DNA from: Anseranas semipalmata
Lineage: Eukaryota; Chordata; Aves; Anseriformes; Anseranatidae
Direction: 5' to 3'
Length of the DNA: 64,000 bases
NCBI GenBank assembly: GCA_013399115.1
Contig: VXAA01006433.1
Coordinates: 925,500 to 989,499, forward strand
This document shows, in pieces, positions 12,901-64,000 of this stretch. Each line of letters begins with the position of its first letter. Position 1 is the stretch's first letter. A model generated the notes under the pieces. That model was not told the DNA's origin and did not search any database. It saw nothing but the letters and a program-made list of their open reading frames with translations. Made by a program: the position numbers and the translations under genes.

Positions 12901-15900
12901 TCCCAAAAAATATTAATCTACACCTTCACATAGCTTTAGTTTAATTGCACTGGTGCTATTGAAGAGTGTCCTTAATGACCACTGCGGCAGAGCTGACATC
13001 AAACTCGCCCCTGCATAAAGAGGCAGGTATGGTTCTTTCTCTGTTCCTCTTGTTGCTAACTTCATGCTGGCTAGCACTCATAAAAACCTTCCTGAGTGCT
13101 ACTGTAACTCAGTAGCCAGCAAAAACTTCCTCTAGCAAAAGGGCTTCATGGTTCTTAGTCACTTCTTGGTGAATCACACCATGGAAAAGCTCAGCAGGTG
13201 TGAAGGTGGAGGTGGGACCACACTCCAGCAGCGTGGTGCAGAGGTACAGGGAGAAGAAGGAAGGAGTAAGACCTCACACTGCTGTTAAAAAGTGGTTCTT
13301 TGATGACTTACCTGCCTGAAGAATCAGTCTTGCCAAAATTAACTTTTTGTTAATTTTTGTTTCCACTTTGAATTTGTCCAGGAGCTGTGTAAAGGTAGTG
13401 GTCCTCAAGAACTAAGCAGTAGCTGGATGCAGTAATTCTCTTTTAGTTATACCCATAGTTTTTGTTAACATAAGAATGAGATAATTTCGATCAATATCTT
13501 TCTGCTTAAGGCATAAACATTTTCCTCTTTCATCCTAACAAAGAAACATATGTAACTTTTTTGTGAATGTTTTTGGTTGGGCGGGCGGGTTGGTGTTTGT
13601 TCTAATCACAGGAACCCTGAGGTTATGATGCTAATATAAATATGTTTATATTGTTTTTAAATGTTGCCTAAAACAATTGAGGTGAAAAATAGCTGGGAAA
13701 GCTCTTGTTGTGTGGCAAGCCTTTTAAATGGGAGTCTTCAAAGATCTTTTTTTCTAGGGAAGGTCCTGACTTTTCTCAGTGAAGAGAGAAGGGAGAGAGA
13801 ATATCAGCACTTCCACATCCAAGGAAGGCTTGTATCACCAATTTGCTAAGGATATGGCAAGACTATTCCCAGAGACTTTGCTGTGCTCATCAATCAGTTC
13901 TTCCACTTAAGCTGTGGAGGGAGTTACTGCATGTATAAGTTATGGTACAGATATAAGTTATGGTAAGAAGCTTATGAGGCCAGTGTTTTTGTCTTATTAT
14001 TTTTCTTTGTGTAGCTACTTCCGTAACAAACATTTTGAAATAATATGGATCCTGTAGAAAGCTCAGCTCTCCCAGAGGAAAGACTGCTGGTTAGAAAACT
14101 TCTGCATTACATCCTCTGTTCATCTTTCCTAGGTTTGCTTTTCTGAAAGACATGGAGTCTTTGGAAGTATGAAGTGTTTTATAAGTGCTTAGAGGAAATC
14201 CAGAGGTACCAGGGAGAATCAGTTTGTTTGTAGCTCTTCTCTCATTTAGCGTATGGAGAATGCATAACAACCCTGTAACAAAATAATGCCAACTTCCGTA
14301 TGCGTGTAAGAAGCTGGGGCAAATACCAGACTTGCTTACTGCCATCTCTGTGCCTTAACGTTTGCTATTATTTTTCCCTCAACTGCTACTTGATCTTATA
14401 TCTCACCTGGCTTTCCCAGGGTTGCTGGCCTTCTAGTGCTAGGATAGGCAGCTCAACTGCTGCCTCAAATTTTCATACATTAATTGGTTTCACTTTTTTT
14501 TGTACACTACCAAAGATACACATTACAGCAAGCATGGCTTTCTCCATCGTGTTTGACATAAACTTGGATGCCTGGTTTCAGGGAGAGTACAGGTGGATAA
14601 AGAAGGTCCAGCCCTTGGTGCTCAGATAATAAAGCAACTTGTGAAGCGAGGTACAGCTTTATATGAAACTAGAGCAGATGTTGGCTGCTGAGACAAGGGA
14701 AATGGCTGTGTACAGTTTAGAGATTTCTGAGCGACTTGCAACAAGCCTCGCTGGGAATTTAACACTCACTGTGATTTTGACTGTCAGGTTGGGGGTTAAA
14801 CTACTTCTGACAAAAATGAGATGGGTAGATATTGTACCCAGCAAGGGATACTCTTCAGACCTGCGCAAGAATTCTGTTGAAATGACGAACCTGTTCAAGA
14901 GAGAAATTTTTGTTTTCCCTTTCTACTGACAGTGTGTTCTCTTTGCGTGTTGAATGTAGATTTCTACCCCCCACCCTTCTAATCCAATTTCCTGCCCTGC
15001 ATTTGATTTATAACAATTATTTTAACAGCTGTTATGTGTTTTCTTTTTTTCCCCACTGTGATGGTATCAATAATTGCTTTGCAAAGAATGGAAAATCACC
15101 TTCTGTCTTTATCTTCTTTTCAAAAGAAAAAGAATTGATTTCTTCCACCATGGGCAAAGCAAAGCTTCCTATCTCCATCTACATTGCCTAACAAAGAGGA
15201 GATAGAAGTCTTGATGCCTATTACAGAAATTGGATTAAGTTGAGTAGATCCTGTTCCCAGAAATATCCTCACTCGTTACAAGTCAATTTAGTGGTTTGCA
15301 AATGATCATTTTCAAGTCAGAAACTGAAACAAAGGATCCAGTGGTTTCCCACATGTCATGATTCTGTTATAAAACTCATGAGTGGCTTTGCTTGATGTCT
15401 TTTTTTATCACTTGTTCTCTGCATTGTACAAAAGAAAGCAGTAAGAGCACAACATTCATAACTTCTGATTCTTTTTTTTCTGACTGAAAAGTGTATTCCT
15501 ACCTAGTGCTGGGCTTCCATCTCACGGCTGACGATGATTTTCCCCCTGAAAGGGGGCAGTTTCAGAATAACGTGCTTAGTGGAAACTCCTCCCATGCCAA
15601 AATGTTAATGCTACTGCAGTGCACTTGTAGACTGGATTAATAAAATGAAAATCAGAAAATACAGATCTGCTTACCAGAACCTATTTGCCCTCCAAATGGT
15701 AGAGTGATTCCTGAGGTCAGCCTTCTTGCTTGCTTTTTCCTGCCCTGCATGGGACACACGAAATTAACATTCAGATATATGGGGAGGTGACGGGGTGGGA
15801 TTCATAAGGATGGGCTGTGGTCTGTCCCTCCCCTCTGTCTGCAGCGCATAAAATTCCTTAAGTCTGTTTAATCCAATCTGTGTAATTGTAGAAACTAGAA

Positions 15901-16032
15901 CTGAATTATCTCAGCTATGAAATTTCTCTCGACTAGAAGAAACTTCAGGAGTGGAATGCTGTCATAGTAAGTCACTGTTGTGGCTCACCAACCACAAGTT
16001 TGCATTACCAATTTTAATGAATCCATGGCCTT

Positions 16033-16036
<4 letters not shown>

Positions 16037-16085
<49 letters not shown>
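16037..16085. repeat. (AC)24 dinucleotide microsatellite
   Basis: An uninterrupted AC repeat of about 49 bases, read as (GT)n on the other strand. It is probably length-polymorphic. The valine/cysteine-alternating open frame seen across it on the minus strand is an artefact of the repeat. Confidence 0.95.
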
Positions 16086-16087
<2 letters not shown>

Positions 16088-18662
16088 TCAGTCTTCTGGA
16101 TTGGCATAGGCAAGCATATATGTTTGCACTACGAGTTGTGCTAAAGTGAGTGTGCTGGTAGCCTTTTTGGTGTGCGTGTTTTAAATGGTATTGCCAAGGG
16201 ACAGAAGCTCTTAGTGAATTTGAAAAAATGTAAAAACCTTCAAGGTGTATAGAGTACATGTTGATTACTGTTACAACTTTTGTGATCTGTATAGGGAGTA
16301 GGAGGTAAATATGCAACTTTTAATAATTTTTTTGTCTTTAATCTTTTTAAATGTTTTTCTAAATGCAATACAAATGATGTGTTAGTTAAATAAATTGAAC
16401 GGCATCTCTATTCTAGTTTTGTTAACAGTAAAGGTTAATGTGAGCTTCTTCAGAAGTCTTAAATCACTATCTGGATTGTCTGCAAAAACAAATTCAACAA
16501 CCAAACAGTACTGCTTATTCTTTGTTGCATTTCTGTACCTTTCTACTTCCAATTTATTCTTTCATCTGTAATCCTTTCTCCCCCGTTAATGATTCAGTAA
16601 ATAGGATGTTTTTAAAAACTTACAGGCCTGAATCATGGCCCATCTTTTATCTTTTTTTCATGCTTCTTTTCAGTGAGATTTATTAAGCCAAAATGTCTGT
16701 AGTATCTCCTGTCTTTTATCAAACTGTATGTTCCTTCAGATCTGAAAAAGTATTTCCTGCTGGGCTTTAATCTCGCCTCCAGGGAAACCTGGAAGCCCAT
16801 GGCCATCGCGCTGCTGTTTCACACCTCTGCAGTCCTCTGGGTCGCGCTCAGGGAGCACTCCAGCACGACACTAACAACAGTGAGATGCTCGAGATGCTGA
16901 ATGACTGATGAATTAAGATCCCTGACCACTTAAGGAGGAGGTGTTAAAAGCCCAACACAGTTTAAACGATTTAAAATTCTTCCTACTCAAATCTCTTTTG
17001 CAGGGTGGTCGTTCTTGGTTTTCTGAGGTGTGTGTGTGTGTGTTTTTTGGTGGGGAGAATGAGGTGGGGGGGAGTACAATATTCTTCATTCTTTATGTGC
17101 ACGGATCTTCTGAAGTGTTGCCTTGTGCTGTTTTTACAGTCATTGTTTTCCAGCAGTTTCCAGATTGCAGTATCTTTATGTGCGTAAAAAGCAATCTGAG
17201 TACAAGCCGGTGATCCTTGCTGTTGTGGAATGTAGAGAATGTAAAGTATTTGCTTTCTTTTGTTTTCTTGTAAATCCTACTTCCCATCTTCAGTTCTGTA
17301 GGTATTTGTTGAAACAAGGTAAGGCTTTTCTCATAATGTAAAGCCAGTGCTATATTTAGCTAGCTTTCTGTTATGGTGTTTTATATTAACCGTTTGTAGA
17401 ACTATTATATGGATAAACCAGTAAAACTGATGAAGGGCTGGGCACTGCCGTAGCCTGACCTTGTAATTTTGCTATTAATTGCTTTCTAGTGACCTCATAC
17501 TGCACAACACTTGAATGCTTTAAAATCCCTTGGAGCTCAGATGCAGCTTGTTGGAGACATTTAAGATCTTTCAGGAGAGGTCTTTTGGTTCCTTCTTCCT
17601 GCATGTAATGCAACTCGCATTGAAGAGAACAGTTTAGCACAGGTTCTTCATTTACATCAATTAAAATTGTGTTTATAACCATGGAATGAGTGCCTCATCT
17701 GTTTCGTATTTCACTTCAAACAGTTTGGATGTTTTTCACTTGTTTGTTTGTTTTCTGAACTCATTCTCATTATCTGGTAACTCACATGGAAATTAAGTAG
17801 TTCAACTGGGGTGACAGAAGGTATTCTTGATGGTTATTAGCATTTGTACTGTTCTTAATGAGCACCCATATAGTTGTGAGACAAGTGTTTGGGAAATGCA
17901 ATACAGAGATTCTTTCCAGCTCTCATTTGAGCATATCTTCCAGGGGTTTGAAAGATAGTTACTTGTTTTCTTTGCTTTAGGACATTTCTGCTACTTTCAT
18001 GTTACATTTTGTTTGATATTAGATGTCTGTTGTTTCCTACCACTTCAAACACATGCTTCCTGTGGGTGGTGATATTATTTATTTCTCAGGAAAGCAAATC
18101 TGAAAAAGAGGGAAGATGGAGCCTTGCTGGTTTTCTAGAAATTTGTAAACCTTCATTCAAGGGCAGTTACTTTGTTGAATAAAAGTGTCTTCTGTAATTC
18201 AGGTTGCCTAAAATATGGATTATGTATTGTGCTTGTAGATTATTAAGTACAACAAAGAGAAAATTGCTTATATTTCCAGAGTTTTCTGCGCTTTCATGGC
18301 TTATTACTCCTCCACACCTGCTGGGCTTCTTATTTCAAACTGACTTTTCAGACTCTTCTGGAAGATACCTGCTTGTTTATAGGAACAAAGTTTCACTATG
18401 AATGCCAACAAAATGCTTATTATGACTACTTGTTAACTCTGTAATACAGACATATTTTTGGAAGCCTGATGAAAAATATTGCTTCTGCTGCTACCTAAAG
18501 CAAGTAGAATGAATACATATGAGAAATGCAGATTTATTGTGTTTTTTTTTCTTTAAATGACCTCAAATTTTTGTGTTGGTCCCCTCCACCCAGATAAAAT
18601 TATCATGTATTTCATTTGTTGATTTTTTTTTTTTTTAATATTTATTTAGGCATTTGAAAGGG

Positions 18663-18719
18663 ATGTTCTTGCTGATTCAAGACAGCACAGTTCTGTTCAA
18701 GACTCTACACTGGGGATAA
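18663..18719 (+). other. Upstream ORF 1 (18 codons) in the 5' UTR exon
   Basis: The ATG at 18663 has G at -3 and T at +4, an adequate context. Eighteen codons run to a TAA stop inside the same exon. No peptide function is suggested. If the exon is transcribed, this ORF could reduce initiation at the main start. Confidence 0.4.
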
Positions 18720-18723
18720 GGAC

Positions 18724-18858
18724 ATGGGACTCCTCCTGCCAGATTCCAGATGGTTCATTACAACTGACATCTTGGTTGACAACTGTGAAAAGGAACTTTG
18801 GATTATTTTATTTTATTTTTGTGGGAGACCACAATCCCTAAACTGTAGGACACATCAG
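18724..18858 (+). other. Upstream ORF 2 (strong context, 45 codons to the splice site)
   Basis: The ATG at 18724 sits in GACATGG, a strong initiation context. The frame is open for 45 codons to the donor. Joined to an acceptor at 19742 it would stop at TAG 19758-19760. Joined to an acceptor at 19760 it would stop at TGA 19794-19796, after the main start codon. Confidence 0.4.
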
Positions 18859-19760
18859 GTAATAAGTCAGATGCTTGCTTAGACTTTTTCTGTACTTTGA
18901 TTTTTATTTTTATTTTTTCCCTACAAAGGACTTTAAGCATGCAGAACTGTTTCTTTTAAGAAATAGAAAATTCTTGTTTTTACATTTTACACTGCAACTA
19001 AGTAATGGGAATAAGCTTTATTTCATATTTCTTAGGGAAAACTAGGATGGTTCTGTTATTAGCTTTAATCATTAGAGTTCTCTATATTTATATTTATTAT
19101 AAACTATTGTTGTTAATAATTATTGATAGTGATAAATGTTGTAATTGCCTAAGCTGTTTCTGTCTTTATTGCTTCTGCGAGAGTGCTTAATTTTATCAGG
19201 ACCAGTTTCACTACATTTAATATGTGAGAGTTCCTGCATTCAGAACTTGCCCTGTTTTTACTGGCAACCAGAAAACTTGAAATATTTAATGAAACTTGTG
19301 TGTGTTTGCACACTTGGTGCATTGTGATTTATCTATTCACTCTCAGCCCTTTCAAAATCAATCTATATGTAATTCCCTCTTCCTTTCAAATGAGAAAATC
19401 TTCGCTTGTTTCTGTTAGAACCTAGTTTGATTTGGAGCATTGGAATGTTCGGGTGTTTATTTTTAAATACAGAGGGGAAAATGTGCAAGTGTTATCCCAC
19501 AGTATAGTTCCTATTTCTCTCATATAGATGTCTGTTATATGCCTCTTGATAAAAGTGGTGAAAAAATGATGGTCACTCCTTCACTATGATATTTTTCCCA
19601 TGAAAATTCCCATGAAAAATATCATAACAGGAGTGCAAATCTTCTTGGCAGTGAAATCATTTCTATTTTGGATAGCTGTTTAGGGATGTACATTTCTTTA
19701 ATTTAAAAATACTCAGTGATCCACTTTTTCTTTGTCCTAAAGGTTCCATATTTCTTGTAG
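18859..19760 (+). other. Intron between the 5' UTR exon and coding exon 1
   Basis: AT-rich intronic sequence with no open frame of interest. Two usable acceptors lie at its end: CCTAAAG ending at 19742 and TTCTTGTAG ending at 19760. The sequence alone does not decide between them. A hairpin at 19574-19635 is listed separately. Confidence 0.55.
19574..19635. repeat. 62-nt inverted repeat (hairpin) just upstream of coding exon 1
   Basis: TATGATATTTTT at 19585-19596 is perfectly complementary to AAAAATATCATA at 19615-19626. Outside it, CACTCCT at 19574-19580 pairs with AGGAGTG at 19629-19635 across a small asymmetric bulge. The loop is 18 nt and contains CATG repeats. No known microRNA or element is recognised. 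Confidence 0.7.
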
Positions 19761-19782
19761 AATTTTAAAATAATCTTTTCTA

Positions 19783-62822
<43,040 letters not shown>

Positions 62823-64000
62823 GTATATTTTGTTGGGATTTTCATCTAAGCCATTCTGTCTAGAAATCTGTTATAAATTATCAGATTGCTTTCATGGCTA
62901 CCTGCTAGAACAATTGTGACTTGAATGCCATCTCTCCAAATACTTTTTTCCTAATTCTTCATTTAAATTGCTGTCATTGTAACTTTAAAATGGCAACTTT
63001 GAACCTAAATGAAACAATAGCCAACCTTATGTGGACAACTTGGAGGCAGCCTTCTTCAACAGAGAAGAATGTCACTTAGCAGAAGTGCTTAAATCGGGTT
63101 TGGAATGTTTCAGTCTTTCAGGTAATTTTTAAAAGGCATATAAATAGCAGCCTCAGTGGGGGTGTGAAAACAGCAGTGACATAGAGCATGTTATATCCAT
63201 GAAATGTTTGTAAATATTGATACAGAAACACTTAAAACCTCTGAATTTCCAACCACAATTATAAAATTGATGGACTGGTCAGGAAATTAAGGGCATTAAG
63301 GTCAGCCTCCAAACCCGAGGTTATAGATCAATCATATTGAGTGGTATTGTCCTTATAGGATTTGATGCATGAGAGATTTGGTTGGCAAAAAAAGGGGTAA
63401 TCTCAAAGATTGCTATCTCAGTATTTTGCAAGCAAGTAATAGATCAAACAACTAGGTCAATGACCTAGATTCCACTCTAGATGTGATGTTTCTTACAAAC
63501 TTTTAAGATACTTTTACAGCCTGTTTATTAGTGAATAGGTAACATGCAGTTAACTGGCAAAACAGCTGTTCACAGCAGTTCCAGTTTTGTTTTCATTTTA
63601 CTTCAGGTTTGTTTGGATGTAGTTCTTGAAGGCTGTCATTTCAAGATGTCCAAAGTTGGTCTAGCACTAGTTCGTTCTACCCTTATCTTGGTAGTTTTGG
63701 TTTTATGCGGTTTTGAAGGCCTGATTCAAACCTGTTAAACTGTGATTTAAACAAGTTCGGGGAAGGGGGAAGCCTTCTGTGACAGAGAAAAAATAATGAG
63801 AGAATAAAGAAAAGCATGCGCTTCAGCAACAGGGATACTGAAATGATACCTCAAGGTGACTGAGGTAAGGACAATGAGGACATATGCAGACAAGCAGCTA
63901 AGTTTTGTTTTGTTTTGGTTTTTTGAAAAATTTGTAGAGGACCAGACTCCATATCTGGGAGCCTTTCAAGGATTTCATCTGTTTTTTTTCCTCTGTGCAT
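62823..64000 (+). other. R3HDM1 intron 21, incomplete at window end
   Basis: No further exon is visible. The expected terminal coding sequence (a PPPPPGGG-type segment and the C-terminus) is absent, so the gene continues beyond the window. Confidence 0.8.

Larger units (their letters stand above)
1..18649 (+). other. Probable 5' intron of R3HDM1; no exon recognised
   Basis: No open frame here shows a recognisable protein, a codon-like pattern or paired splice sites. The window opens with a run of nine Gs, which could be a low-quality edge. No CpG island is visible, although 7080-7265 and 7730-7880 are mildly GC-richer than their surroundings. Simple repeats and one large inverted repeat are listed separately. 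Because a likely 5' untranslated exon begins at 18650 with a good acceptor, this stretch is best read as intron on the R3HDM1 strand. The promoter should then lie upstream of the window. This is an inference from gene structure, and an unrecognised alternative first exon cannot be excluded. Confidence 0.55.
18650..18858 (+). other. Putative R3HDM1 5' untranslated exon
   Basis: A long T-rich tract ending in TTTATTTAG precedes this 209-nt block, and CAG followed by GTAATA closes it, so both splice sites are good. It lies about 0.9 kb upstream of the first coding exon, where R3HDM1 is expected to have 5' non-coding sequence. It contains two upstream ATGs. The first, at 18663, opens a complete 18-codon ORF ending in TAA at 18717-18719. 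The second, at 18724, has G at -3 and G at +4 and stays open to the exon's end. The exon call is inferred from splice signals and position; no transcript was available. Confidence 0.55.

Noticed and set aside
12501..12944. Longest open frame outside the gene (147 codons, + strand)
   Set aside because: It ends in a TTTTG-repeat-driven Phe/Val stretch, shows no recognised domain, overlaps competing frames on both strands, and lies in presumed intron.

Overview
This is vertebrate nuclear DNA, most likely from a bird. Exons are short and spread over tens of kilobases, with GT...AG splice sites. Interspersed repeats are sparse, and the only one I can name is a worn tail of a CR1-type LINE, the LINE family typical of birds and reptiles. 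The species cannot be fixed from the sequence alone.

The window holds one recognisable protein gene, R3HDM1 (R3H domain containing 1), on the + strand. Positions 1-18649 show no exon I can support and are probably a 5' intron, so the promoter should lie upstream of base 1. A likely non-coding exon (18650-18858) is followed by 21 coding exons from 19783 to 62822. All reading phases join without a break, giving 896 complete codons. The last coding exon or exons lie beyond base 64000. Exons 5-7 encode the R3H domain, exons 8-9 the SUZ-type region, exons 12-13 a serine-rich linker and part of the tail, and exons 14-21 a long Pro/Gln/Ser-rich tail.

The intron at 55005-59521 carries the microRNA gene mir-128-1 (57139-57220) in the sense direction. 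Its mature 3p strand (57188-57208) agrees at every base with the miR-128-3p I know from mammals. R3HDM1 is the known host of mir-128-1 in mammals, so the protein call and the RNA call support each other. Host transcript and microRNA are probably made from one primary transcript.

The rest is intron with simple repeats and several inverted repeats. The points most worth a second look are: a strong-context upstream ORF whose end depends on which of two acceptors 18 nt apart is used; a 62-nt hairpin about 150 nt before the start codon; a roughly 60-nt inverted duplication around a 48-base T run; a 39-bp near-identical direct repeat beside the window's only N; and a group of weak GTT donors next to frame-preserving exons. 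I did not find an undescribed multi-gene system.
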